A stretch of 64,000 nt of DNA, taken from positions 4,030,001-4,094,000 of the forward strand of contig CP063848.1 in NCBI GenBank assembly GCA_015277795.1, written 5' to 3'. The notes beneath the pieces are model-generated. The model ran no database searches. It worked only from the letters and a program-made list of their open reading frames with translations, and was not told the origin of the DNA. Source of the DNA: Massilia sp. UMI-21 (GTDB lineage: Bacteria; Pseudomonadota; Gammaproteobacteria; Burkholderiales; Burkholderiaceae_D). This document shows, in pieces, positions 56,661 through 64,000 of the stretch. A program made the position numbers and the translations under genes. How positions within the stretch are numbered: the stretch's first letter is position 1; every line of letters starts with the position of its first letter.

Positions 56661-59213
56661 CTACGCCAGATGGGCCGCCAGGTAGGGGGCGGTCCGGCTC
56701 GCCTTGCAGCGCGCCACCTCCTGCGGCGGCCCGGCGCAGACCAGCTTGCCGCCTTGGTCGCCGGCGCCGGGGCCGACGTCGATCACCCAGTCGCAGCCTG
56801 CCACCACCCGCATCGTATGCTCGACCACGATGACCGTGTTGCCGGCATCGACCAGGCGATTGAGCTGGGTCACCAGGCGGTCGGCGTCCCGCGGATGCAG
56901 GCCGGTGGTCGGTTCGTCCAGCACATACAGGGTGTTGCCGCGTCCGGCGCGTTGCAACTCGGCCGCCAGCTTGATGCGCTGCGCCTCGCCGCCCGACAGC
57001 TCGGTGGCAGGCTGGCCCAGGCGCAGGTAGTCCAGGCCCACTTCCGCCAGCACCGCCAGCGAACGCTCGACCAGCGGCTCGCCCTCGAAGAAGCGGATCG
57101 CCTCCCCCACCGTCATGCCCAGTACCTCGGCGATGTTCCTGTCGCGATAGCGCACCTCGAGGGTCTTGGCGTTGTAGCGCGCGCCCTCGCAGGTCGGGCA
57201 CGGGGCGTAGACGCTGGGCAGGAACAGCAGCTCGACCATCACGAAACCCTCGCCCGCGCAGTGCTCGCAGCGGCCCTTGGCCACGTTGAAGGAAAAACGG
57301 CCGGCGTCGTAGCGGCGCTTGCGGGCGTCCGGCGTGGCGGCGAACAGCTTGCGCACCTGGTCGAACAGGCCGGTGTAGGTGGCCAGGTTGGAACGCGGGG
57401 TGCGGCCGATCGGCTTCTGGTCGACCCGCACCATGCGCCGGATGCCCTCCATGCCGGCGACGATGCGGCCCTCGAGCGGCAGCGCGGCTTCCTGCTCCAG
57501 GCCGGATTCGTCGGCGTCCGGCGCCTCATGCTCCGGCCTGGCCTGGCCCAGGGCGGCGCCGACCAGCTCCACCAGTACCTGGCTGACCAGGCTGGACTTG
57601 CCGGAGCCCGAGACCCCGGTCACCGCGCTCATCACGCCGAGCGGGAATGCGGCGTCGATGCCGTCCAGGTTGTTGCGCCGCACGCCCTCCAGGCGCAGCC
57701 AGCCGCTCGGCTGGCGCGGCGTGCGCCGTGCCGGCGGCGCCTCGCCGAACAGGTAGCGGCGGGTCTGCGAATCCTGGATTTTCTTCAGGCCATCGGGGAC
57801 GCCGCTGTACAGGACCTGTCCGCCCAGCTCGCCCGCGGCCGGGCCGACGTCGACGATCCAGTCGGCGCGCCGGATCACATCCAGCGCATGCTCGACCACG
57901 AACAGCGAGTTGCCGGCGCTTTTTAACTGGGCCAGGGCGTCGAGCAGGGCTTCGGTGTCGGCCGGATGCAGGCCGGCCGAGGGTTCGTCCAGCACGTAGA
58001 CCACGCCGAACAGGTTGGAGCGCACCTGGGTCGCCAGGCGCAGGCGCTGCAACTCGCCCGGCGACAGGGTCGGCGTGCTGCGGTCCAGCGCCAGGTAGCC
58101 CAGGCCGAGCTCGAGCAGCACGCCCAGGCGCGCGCACAGGTCCTGGGCGATGCGCCGGGTGACGATCATCTGCTCCGGGTGTTCCTTTGCGCGCGTCTTG
58201 TCCCTGGCGGCCTTGCCGGCGGCGTAGGGTCCGAGCAGTTCGCTCAGGCGCGCCAGCGGCATGCGCGACAGGTCCATGATGTCGATGCCGGCGAAGGTCA
58301 CCGACAGCGCTTCCTGGCGCAGGCGCTTGCCGTGGCACAGCGGGCACTCCGTGCTCACCATGTAGCGCGCCACGCGCTTCTTCATCGAGGCGCTCTCGGT
58401 GTTGGCGAAGGTCTGCAGCACGTAGCGGCGCGCGCCGGTAAAGGTGCCCTGGTAGCTGGGCGTGTCCTTGCGCCTGAGCGCGGCGCGCGTTTCCTTCGGA
58501 CTCAGGCCGGCATACACCGGCACGGTCGGGGTCTCGTCGGTGAACAGGATCCAGTCGCGGTCCTTCTTCGGCAGGTCGCGCCAGGGGGTGTCGACATCGT
58601 AGCCCATGGTCACCAGGATATCGCGCAGGTTCTGGCCGTGCCAGGCCGGCGGCCAGGCCGCCACCGCCCGCTCGCGGATGGTGAGCGTATCGTCCGGCAC
58701 CAGCGACTGCTCGGTGACTTCATAGACGCGGCCCAGGCCCGAGCACTGCGGGCAGGCCCCTTCCGGGGTATTCGGCGAGAACGATTCGGCATACAGCAGC
58801 TCCTGGCCGGGCGGATAGTCGCCGGCGCGCGAGTACAGCATGCGCAGGGAATTCGACAGGGTGCTGACGCTGCCTACCGAGGAGCGCGCGGTGGGCGAGC
58901 CGCGCTGCTGCTGCAGGGCCACCGCCGGCGGCAGGCCGTCGATCTCGTCGACTTCCGGCACCGGCATCTGGTGGAACAGGCGCCGCGCGTAGGGCGACAC
59001 CGACTCCAGGTAGCGCCGCTGCGCTTCCGCGTACAGGGTGCCGAAGGCCAGCGAGGACTTGCCCGAACCGGATACGCCGGTAAAGACGACCAGCGCGCCG
59101 CGCGGGATGTCGACGTCGACATTCTTCAGGTTGTGCTCGCGGGCGCCGCGCACCCGGACATAGCCTTCGCGGCTTTCGCCAGCGGCCTGTGGCGCGTTGT
59201 GCTTGTGACGCAT
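56661..59213 (-). CDS. UvrA2-type (class II) excinuclease ATPase
   Basis: An 850-residue ABC ATPase of the UvrA family. Two Walker A motifs ([10 protein letters not shown]) are present, with two signatures ([12 protein letters not shown] and [16 protein letters not shown]). Zinc modules are [16 protein letters not shown] and the CEHCAGEG / CPTCEGAR set. The segment that binds UvrB in classical UvrA (about 940 residues) is missing: [17 protein letters not shown] runs straight into CPQC. Such UvrA2 proteins give tolerance to DNA-binding drugs in some bacteria. ATG 59213 has GGGGAA upstream. Confidence 0.93.
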   Translation of the reverse strand: MRHKHNAPQAAGESREGYVRVRGAREHNLKNVDVDIPRGALVVFTGVSGSGKSSLAFGTLYAEAQRRYLESVSPYARRLFHQMPVPEVDEIDGLPPAVALQQQRGSPTARSSVGSVSTLSNSLRMLYSRAGDYPPGQELLYAESFSPNTPEGACPQCSGLGRVYEVTEQSLVPDDTLTIRERAVAAWPPAWHGQNLRDILVTMGYDVDTPWRDLPKKDRDWILFTDETPTVPVYAGLSPKETRAALRRKDTPSYQGTFTGARRYVLQTFANTESASMKKRVARYMVSTECPLCHGKRLRQEALSVTFAGIDIMDLSRMPLARLSELLGPYAAGKAARDKTRAKEHPEQMIVTRRIAQDLCARLGVLLELGLGYLALDRSTPTLSPGELQRLRLATQVRSNLFGVVYVLDEPSAGLHPADTEALLDALAQLKSAGNSLFVVEHALDVIRRADWIVDVGPAAGELGGQVLYSGVPDGLKKIQDSQTRRYLFGEAPPARRTPRQPSGWLRLEGVRRNNLDGIDAAFPLGVMSAVTGVSGSGKSSLVSQVLVELVGAALGQARPEHEAPDADESGLEQEAALPLEGRIVAGMEGIRRMVRVDQKPIGRTPRSNLATYTGLFDQVRKLFAATPDARKRRYDAGRFSFNVAKGRCEHCAGEGFVMVELLFLPSVYAPCPTCEGARYNAKTLEVRYRDRNIAEVLGMTVGEAIRFFEGEPLVERSLAVLAEVGLDYLRLGQPATELSGGEAQRIKLAAELQRAGRGNTLYVLDEPTTGLHPRDADRLVTQLNRLVDAGNTVIVVEHTMRVVAGCDWVIDVGPGAGDQGGKLVCAGPPQEVARCKASRTAPYLAAHLA

Positions 59214-59288
59214 GGATTCCCCGGCAGCGTGATTCGAAGGCCTATTTGATCCCATCCGCAGGGAATTTTCCGTGCGTTTGCCAACAGT

Positions 59289-60536
59289 TCACAAGGCAAG
59301 CGCCGCCAGCCGGTCGCACAGGGGCCCGAGCTCGGCGGGCGCGCACACCGCCGCGGCCCGGCGGCAGGCATCGGCCACCGCTTGATTATCGACGATTTTC
59401 GCCAGGCGTTTCCTGAGCCGCCCGGGCTGCAGGCGCGCGGCGCGCAGGCTGGCGCCGACACCCAGCGCCCGCACCCGCGCCGCATTGTCGAACTGGTCGT
59501 GCGCCAGCGGCACCACCAGTTGCGGCGTGCCGGCGCGCAGGGCTTCGGCCGTGGTGCCGATGCCGCCGTGGTGGACCAGGGCCGCCACGTGCGGGAGCAG
59601 CGCACGCAAGGGCAGGTAGTCGCGCCACAGCGCTGGCGTCGGCAGGTGGGCCGGCAGCTGCGCGCGGTGGGGCGTGAGCAGGATGGCGCGCGCGCCGAGC
59701 CGCGCGCAGGCGTCCAGGGCGCAGTGGAAGTAATGCGCGGCCTGGCGGTTGCCGGTGCCCGGCGTGAACACCACCGGCGGCGCGCCTCCTTCAATGAAGC
59801 GCGCCACGTCGGGCGGGAGCGCGTCCTGGGGGGACGGGTCGTACAGGGGAAAGCCGGTGCGCAGCAGCGGCTGAGGCCAGTCGGGCTGGGTGGGCGCGAA
59901 CCATTCCGGGAACAGGGTCACCGACAGGTCCGGCACGTTCACGATGAAATCGATCAGGTCGCCCACCGGCGCCAGCCCATGCGCGGCGCGCGCGGCGTTC
60001 AGGCTGGGCAAGGCGACCGGATCGATCAGGGCCTCGCCCAGCCGGCGCCACAGCCAGCGGCGTGCGCCCGGCGGCACCCAGCGCGGCACGGGATATGGCC
60101 CCAGCAGCAGCGGATCGTGCACGGTCGGCAGGTTCGACGGCGCCAGGTAGGCCGCCGCCACCTTCAGGCCGGGCCGGGCCGCGCGGCACAGGTCCGCTTC
60201 GGGCAGGGCCAGCGGATGCACCAGCAGCACGATGCGCTCGTCCGGCGGCAGCGCCGCGACCCAGGCGGGAATGCGCGCCATCGCCGGACGCGTCGCATTC
60301 CAGACCACGGCCAGGCCGCGCGTCGGGTGCCACAGGTCGGGATGGTCGAGCACCGCCTCGTCGGCCGGCAGGCCGTGGAAAGGCAGGCCGGTGGGCGCCA
60401 CGAAGGGCGCGTGCTGCTCCGGGCCGAGCATGCTGACGCGCTGGCCACGGTCGCGCAGCGCCAGCGCCACCCGCATGAAGGGGAACAGGTCGCCGGCCGA
60501 GCCGATGCTGACGACGACGAAATGGAGCGTGGACAT
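59289..60536 (-). CDS. GT1-type glycosyltransferase (UGT/rhamnosyltransferase-like)
   Basis: A 415-residue GT-B enzyme. The C-terminal nucleotide-sugar site LVHHGGIGTTAEALRAGTPQLVVPLAHDQFDNAARV matches the family that includes macrolide and flavonoid glucosyltransferases and RhlB-like enzymes. The N-terminus FVVVSIGSAGDLFPFMRVALAL is equally typical. The acceptor is unknown. It is 12 bases after the PPOX gene, with uvrA2 next on the same strand. Confidence 0.87.
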   Translation of the reverse strand: MSTLHFVVVSIGSAGDLFPFMRVALALRDRGQRVSMLGPEQHAPFVAPTGLPFHGLPADEAVLDHPDLWHPTRGLAVVWNATRPAMARIPAWVAALPPDERIVLLVHPLALPEADLCRAARPGLKVAAAYLAPSNLPTVHDPLLLGPYPVPRWVPPGARRWLWRRLGEALIDPVALPSLNAARAAHGLAPVGDLIDFIVNVPDLSVTLFPEWFAPTQPDWPQPLLRTGFPLYDPSPQDALPPDVARFIEGGAPPVVFTPGTGNRQAAHYFHCALDACARLGARAILLTPHRAQLPAHLPTPALWRDYLPLRALLPHVAALVHHGGIGTTAEALRAGTPQLVVPLAHDQFDNAARVRALGVGASLRAARLQPGRLRKRLAKIVDNQAVADACRRAAAVCAPAELGPLCDRLAALAL

Positions 60537-60548
60537 CGCCCGCTTCGC

Positions 60549-61085
60549 TCAGAAGCTGAGCGTACCCTCGATCGAATCGTCGAGGGTCTTGCCCAGCACC
60601 GCGCCGACCACCACCTTGGCCCCGGCCACCGCGTCGCCGTGCTTGTTGTCCCAGTAGTAGCCGCGGCGCGGAATCACCCGGATGGCGGTGATGCGCGGGT
60701 CGTCCTCGCCTTCGGTGAACCAGGTCTTGAGCATGAAGTTCCACAGCTCCTTGATGCGGCGGCGATCCGTGATCACCTCGGCATAGCCTTCCAGTTCGAG
60801 GAAACCGGCATGGGCATTTTTCTGGAAGTACAGCTTGACCGCCGGATTGGCGGCGATTTCAGCGTTCTTGTGGCTGTCGCCGGCACTCAGGAACCACAGT
60901 TGCCCGGCGTCGTCGGCCTCGCGCACGCTCATCGGCCGCACGCCCCGGCTCGGCCCGACGCCGCCATGGGTGACGAAGAAGCAGCTGTCGGCATCCTGCG
61001 CCATGTCCTTGAGGCGCTGCGCGGCCTCCTGGCCGCTCAGGTCGAGGCGGTTCTGTTCCGGCTGATTGCGGTTGATCGAGTCCAT
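60549..61085 (-). CDS. PPOX-fold general stress protein (flavin-binding family)
   Basis: A 178-residue split-barrel protein of the pyridoxamine-phosphate-oxidase-like family (general stress protein 26 group): RPMSVREADDAGQLWFLSAGDSHKNAEIAANPAVKLYF is the core. These proteins bind FMN/FAD; the reaction is usually unknown. GGGAG precedes the ATG at 61085. It heads a possible unit with the glycosyltransferase. Confidence 0.85.
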   Translation of the reverse strand: MDSINRNQPEQNRLDLSGQEAAQRLKDMAQDADSCFFVTHGGVGPSRGVRPMSVREADDAGQLWFLSAGDSHKNAEIAANPAVKLYFQKNAHAGFLELEGYAEVITDRRRIKELWNFMLKTWFTEGEDDPRITAIRVIPRRGYYWDNKHGDAVAGAKVVVGAVLGKTLDDSIEGTLSF

Positions 61086-61188
61086 GGCGTCTCCCGTATG
61101 GTTTGGCGGATGGGACGACTCTAGCTGTTCCGTGCTCGCAGGTATGTGGGCGCGCGTACATTGGACGCTACTTGACGCCCGGCGCAGG

Positions 61189-61635
61189 CTAGCGCGGCCC
61201 CGCGTCCGGCTCCAGCGCGGCGGCCCGAGCCAGCCAGCGCGCCACGATCTGCAGCTCCGCCGGCGTGAATCCTTCGGCCAGCCGGGCATTCAGTTCCACC
61301 AGCACCGCGCCGGCCCGCGCACTCGCCTCGCGGCCGCTACCGGTCATGCGCAGGCGCGTCAGGCGCGCGTCCTGCTCATCGGCCACGCGTTCGAGCATGC
61401 CGGCTGCCTGCATGCGCTTGGACAGGTTGGTCACGGCGGCCGGCGCCACGCCCAGTTCACCGGCAATCTCGCCGACCGCCGCCGGCTGCCCCTGGCGCGA
61501 GCGCAGCACGAACAACAGGCCGACCTGGGCGGCGCTGATGCCTTCCCAGGATTCGGGGCGCGCCTCGATCCAGCGCTGCAGCGCGCGTTGGGCGCGGCCC
61601 AGCAGCTGAACGAAGCGCGGTCTAGCGGCCGCCAT
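61189..61635 (-). CDS. MarR-family transcriptional regulator
   Basis: A 148-residue dimeric winged-helix regulator: VGEIAGELGVAPAAVTNLSKRMQAAGMLERVADEQDARLTRLRMT is the helix-turn-helix and wing. It overlaps the hydrolase gene upstream by 14 bases, so both come from one promoter, where a matching palindrome lies (62531-62550). It probably represses its own operon until a small aromatic or lipophilic ligand binds (family knowledge, ligand inferred). Confidence 0.92.
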   Translation of the reverse strand: MAAARPRFVQLLGRAQRALQRWIEARPESWEGISAAQVGLLFVLRSRQGQPAAVGEIAGELGVAPAAVTNLSKRMQAAGMLERVADEQDARLTRLRMTGSGREASARAGAVLVELNARLAEGFTPAELQIVARWLARAAALEPDAGPR

Positions 61636-62521
61636 GGTGCGCTCGCTGCTGTTCGTCCTGGTGCTGGACCTGGGCCAGCAGCCAGCCGCCTACTTCCTTC
61701 CACAGCCCGGCCTCGCAGCGGCGGCGGAAGAAACCCATGTGCCCGACCGCCGGCACCCCGGCCTCGCGCGGGTGGACGGTGTGACGGTGGACCGGCGCGT
61801 TGACCAGGTGCGACACCAGCATGTCCACCGCCTGCGGATTGGCCCAGGGATCGTCGCTGAAGCCGAGCACCAGCAGCGGGGTCGTGACCCGCGCCATGCG
61901 CCCGGCCGCGTCGACGGCGGGGTCGTCGAAGAAATAGCGCGGCAGCGCGGTCCAGCCGGCCCACTGCAGCATGACCCCGCGCGGCAGGTCTTCGCCCAGG
62001 CCGATGCGGCGCCCCGGCATGTAGCCGAACAGCGCGCACAGCAGCGGCGCCAGCACCCGCAGCACGAAGCGCACGCGCAGCCGTTCGAAGCGGCCGCGCA
62101 CGCCGTGGCTGGCCCCGGCATGCGAGGCGACCAGCACCGCGGCCGCCAGCGACGCCGTGTGTGGCGACAGGCCGATCGCATGGCCGCCCACGCTGTGGCC
62201 GACCGCCAGCAGCGGCAGTCCGGGGAAGCGCTCCTCGATCCAGCGCATGACGGCCGCCACATCGCGGTCGATCCAGTCCGACATGCTGGCCTGGAAGCCG
62301 CGCAGGCTGCGCGGGCGCGAGCGCCCGGTGCCGCGGTAATCGTAGGTGAGCACGTTGAACCCGAGCCCGGCCAGGTAGCCGGCGAAGGGTGCATAGAACC
62401 CTTGCGTCACCGCCGTCGCCGGGTGCAGCACGACGGTGGCGACGGCGCCGGGCACGGTCCAGCAGCTGGCCCCGAGGGCGACGCCATCGATGGCGGAAAT
62501 CGAAAAGTGGTCCGGAACCAT
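61622..62521 (-). CDS. Alpha/beta-fold hydrolase
   Basis: A 299-residue serine hydrolase. The nucleophile elbow is GHSVGG (Ser110). LTYDYRGTGRSRP is the oxyanion-side region. An Asp in GFSDDPWANP and a His in AVGHMGFFRRR complete the triad. It resembles the COG4757-type esterases. First gene of the MarR operon; its ATG stands 9 bases after the palindromic operator. Confidence 0.88.
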   Translation of the reverse strand: MVPDHFSISAIDGVALGASCWTVPGAVATVVLHPATAVTQGFYAPFAGYLAGLGFNVLTYDYRGTGRSRPRSLRGFQASMSDWIDRDVAAVMRWIEERFPGLPLLAVGHSVGGHAIGLSPHTASLAAAVLVASHAGASHGVRGRFERLRVRFVLRVLAPLLCALFGYMPGRRIGLGEDLPRGVMLQWAGWTALPRYFFDDPAVDAAGRMARVTTPLLVLGFSDDPWANPQAVDMLVSHLVNAPVHRHTVHPREAGVPAVGHMGFFRRRCEAGLWKEVGGWLLAQVQHQDEQQRAHHGGR

Positions 62522-62530
62522 GGTGCGGAA

Positions 62531-62550
62531 TTAGTTAACGTGTTAACTAA
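62531..62550 (-). promoter_or_regulatory. MarR-type operator
   Basis: TTAGTTAACGTGTTAACTAA is a perfect inverted repeat with 9-bp arms. It lies immediately before the hydrolase-MarR operon, where binding would block transcription. Confidence 0.75.
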
Positions 62551-62598
62551 TTTAGCACCGCCGCGCCGCCGCGGCAAGCGGCGGCAGCGACCTTCCAT

Positions 62599-63666
62599 TC
62601 AAGGAATCAGGCGCGCCGCGCGCAGCTGGGCGAACAGGTCGAAGAACGAGTCGTCGGTGGCCTGGTAGGCCGAAAACCCGAGCTTGCGGCTGCGCGCCAT
62701 GTCGGTCATCACCTCGATCGGGCGGCCCAGATCGAGGTCGGTATGCCAGGGCGAGGCCAGGCGGTCGAGATCGGATTCGAGCAGTCCGTGGCGGCCGGCG
62801 ATGTCGCGCCACAGGGCATGGTCGTTCGCCATGGCCGCTTCGAGCGGCTGTACCGTGCCGCTGAAGCCGGCGGCCTGCACGCCGAACCAGTCGGCGATGC
62901 GCCCCCACAGCCAGCTCCAGCGGAACAGGTCGCCGTTGACGATATTGAAGGCTTCGTTGCGCGCGGCGTCGGTATCGGCCGCCCACACGAGCTGCCGGGC
63001 CAACATGCGCGCATCGGTCACGTCGGACAGGCCGTTCCACTGCGCGCCGGAACCGGGGAACTGGAACGGGCGCCCGGTCTCCTTGCAGATACTGGCGTAT
63101 ACCGCCAGCGTGGTGCCGAGGTTCATCGCATTGCCGACCGCCATGCCGACGATCGTATGCGGGCGGTGGATGCTCCAGGTGAAGCGGTCGCGCGCGGCCG
63201 CCGCGTACACCTCGTCTTCCTGCGCGTAATAGAAATTCTCGACGGGCAGGCGCGGCTGGCTTTCGCGCAGCGGCGTGTCCGGCAGCGTGCCGGCGGCAGC
63301 ATAGGCCTCGAACGGGCCGAGGTAGTGCTTCAGGCCGGTGACCAGGGCGACGTGGCGCAGCGTTTTTCGATCCGACAGCGCGGACAGCAGGTTGCGCACC
63401 ATCGCCGCATTGACGCGGATGTTCTCGCTCTCCGTGGCCTGGCGCATCCAGGTGGTGATGAAGACGTGGGTCGGCGCCACGTCCTTCAGCGCGGCGGCCA
63501 GGCCCGCTTCGTCGAGCAGGTCGGCCGCGACCGGGATCAGCCCCGGGATGTCGCTGCCGGGCCGGCGCGCCAGGCCGTAGACCGTCCAGCCCTCCGCCAG
63601 CAGCGCGCGCGCCGTGTGATTCCCACCGATGCCGCTTGCGCCCACGACCAGTGCAGTCCGTTGCAT
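62599..63666 (-). CDS. PRISE-type short-chain reductase (progesterone 5-beta-reductase-like)
   Basis: A 355-residue extended SDR. The NADPH site is VVGASGIGGNHTARAL. Instead of the usual YxxxK it has the PRISE pattern: VFITTWMRQATESENIRVNAAMVRNLL, LVTGLKHYLGPFE and NFYYAQEDEVY, whose first Tyr is the expected catalytic one (near residue 147). PRISE enzymes reduce activated C=C bonds of enones. GGGAG precedes the ATG. The natural substrate is unknown. Confidence 0.88.
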   Translation of the reverse strand: MQRTALVVGASGIGGNHTARALLAEGWTVYGLARRPGSDIPGLIPVAADLLDEAGLAAALKDVAPTHVFITTWMRQATESENIRVNAAMVRNLLSALSDRKTLRHVALVTGLKHYLGPFEAYAAAGTLPDTPLRESQPRLPVENFYYAQEDEVYAAAARDRFTWSIHRPHTIVGMAVGNAMNLGTTLAVYASICKETGRPFQFPGSGAQWNGLSDVTDARMLARQLVWAADTDAARNEAFNIVNGDLFRWSWLWGRIADWFGVQAAGFSGTVQPLEAAMANDHALWRDIAGRHGLLESDLDRLASPWHTDLDLGRPIEVMTDMARSRKLGFSAYQATDDSFFDLFAQLRAARLIP

Positions 63667-63726
63667 TGCCTTCTCCCGTTCATGTCAAAGGAAAACGGTA
63701 GCACGGATGCGTCGAAACGGCGCGTC

Positions 63727-64000
63727 TTACAGGAAGCGGTCCAGGATCTTGCGGCTGTGCTTGTCGATATGGAACATGTCGCGCACCAGGAAGTTGATGC
63801 CGTGGCTGTCCGAGATCAGCAGCGAGGCTTCGCCGATGCGGCGGATGTCCTCGTCCACCTTCAGCACGAACTCGGTGTCGCCGCGGTCGGTCCGCACATA
63901 CCAGGTGCAGGGCGTGGCGAAGCTCGACACCTCCTTGATGTGCTCGATCTCGGGGATGAACTCGCGCCCCTCGATCTCTTCCTGGATCAGGTGCCGGACC
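63727..64000 (-). CDS. DUF1854 (cyanophycin-associated) protein, C-terminal part
   Basis: About 91 C-terminal codons are visible; the start is beyond the right edge. EIEGREFIPEIEHIKEVSSFATPCTWYVRTDRGDTEF and DIRRIGEASLLISDSHGINFLVRD are typical of DUF1854 proteins, which commonly accompany cyanophycin synthetase genes and ABC transporters. The function is unknown. Confidence 0.8.
   Translation of the reverse strand, partial: VRHLIQEEIEGREFIPEIEHIKEVSSFATPCTWYVRTDRGDTEFVLKVDEDIRRIGEASLLISDSHGINFLVRDMFHIDKHSRKILDRFL

Noticed and set aside
56536..57201. Upstream extension of the hybrid-kinase frame into uvrA2
   Set aside because: This is an out-of-frame reading of uvrA2; the transmembrane N-terminus begins at 56535.

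Overview
The window is high-GC DNA from a betaproteobacterium of the order Burkholderiales, most probably a Massilia-like member of Oxalobacteraceae. The main evidence is the gene order leuC-(entericidin)-leuD-leuB-asd-fimV-truA-trpF-trpB-trpA-accD-folC-SPOR-cvpA-purF-cystathionine-synthase-family, and rpsF-priB-rpsR-rplI-dnaB next to lexA, both characteristic of that order. Because of the GC bias almost every real gene carries long open frames on the opposite strand; these were discarded. I recognised no rRNA, tRNA, CRISPR array, transposase or prophage. The window is chromosomal core interspersed with small accessory insertions.

Layout. 1-2466 (+): tail of a VOC protein, an ECF42-type sigma factor, an MBL-fold hydrolase. 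2488-7012 (-): a GGDEF-EAL protein, then phosphate transporter Pit and its DUF47 partner. 7133-10171 (-): dnaB, rplI, rpsR, priB, rpsF, with a putative S6:S18 leader hairpin and a possibly leaderless dnaB promoter. 10400-11032 (+): lexA behind a perfect SOS box. 11095-18527 (-): a Sel1-repeat protein, then the metabolic block from the PLP enzyme and purF up to accD. 18775-20197 (+): two genes of unknown role inserted at the trpA/accD junction. 20404-31933 (-): trpA, trpB, trpF, truA, fimV, asd, leuB, leuD, a 41-residue entericidin not previously obvious because of its size, and leuC. 31934-32306 holds a regulatory-looking palindrome, a terminator and a REPIN-like repeat pair.

32307-35059 (-) is an orphan cheZ-cheA pair. 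35455-37920 (+) holds a universal stress protein behind an FNR-like box, an orphan NarL-type response regulator and an FNR-type regulator, with a perfect 22-bp palindrome between the last two. 37992-47358 carries a glycine-zipper surface protein, then the four components of the ligase-associated DNA-repair cluster (PdeM phosphoesterase, Lhr-Core-type helicase, ATP-dependent ligase, SNM1-like exonuclease) interrupted by a small opposite-strand gene, then a RecQ helicase.

47591-50087 holds a 39-codon ORF candidate with its own terminator, then ahpF and ahpC behind a recognisable OxyR-type promoter. 50347-56535 (-) is a four-gene sensory operon (triple-receiver hybrid kinase, CheR, CheB, receiver-kinase) whose genes all overlap by four bases. 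56661-63666 (-) has a class II UvrA, a glycosyltransferase, a PPOX-fold stress protein, a MarR/alpha-beta hydrolase pair with its operator, and a PRISE-type reductase. The right edge is the C-terminus of a DUF1854 protein usually found in cyanophycin loci.
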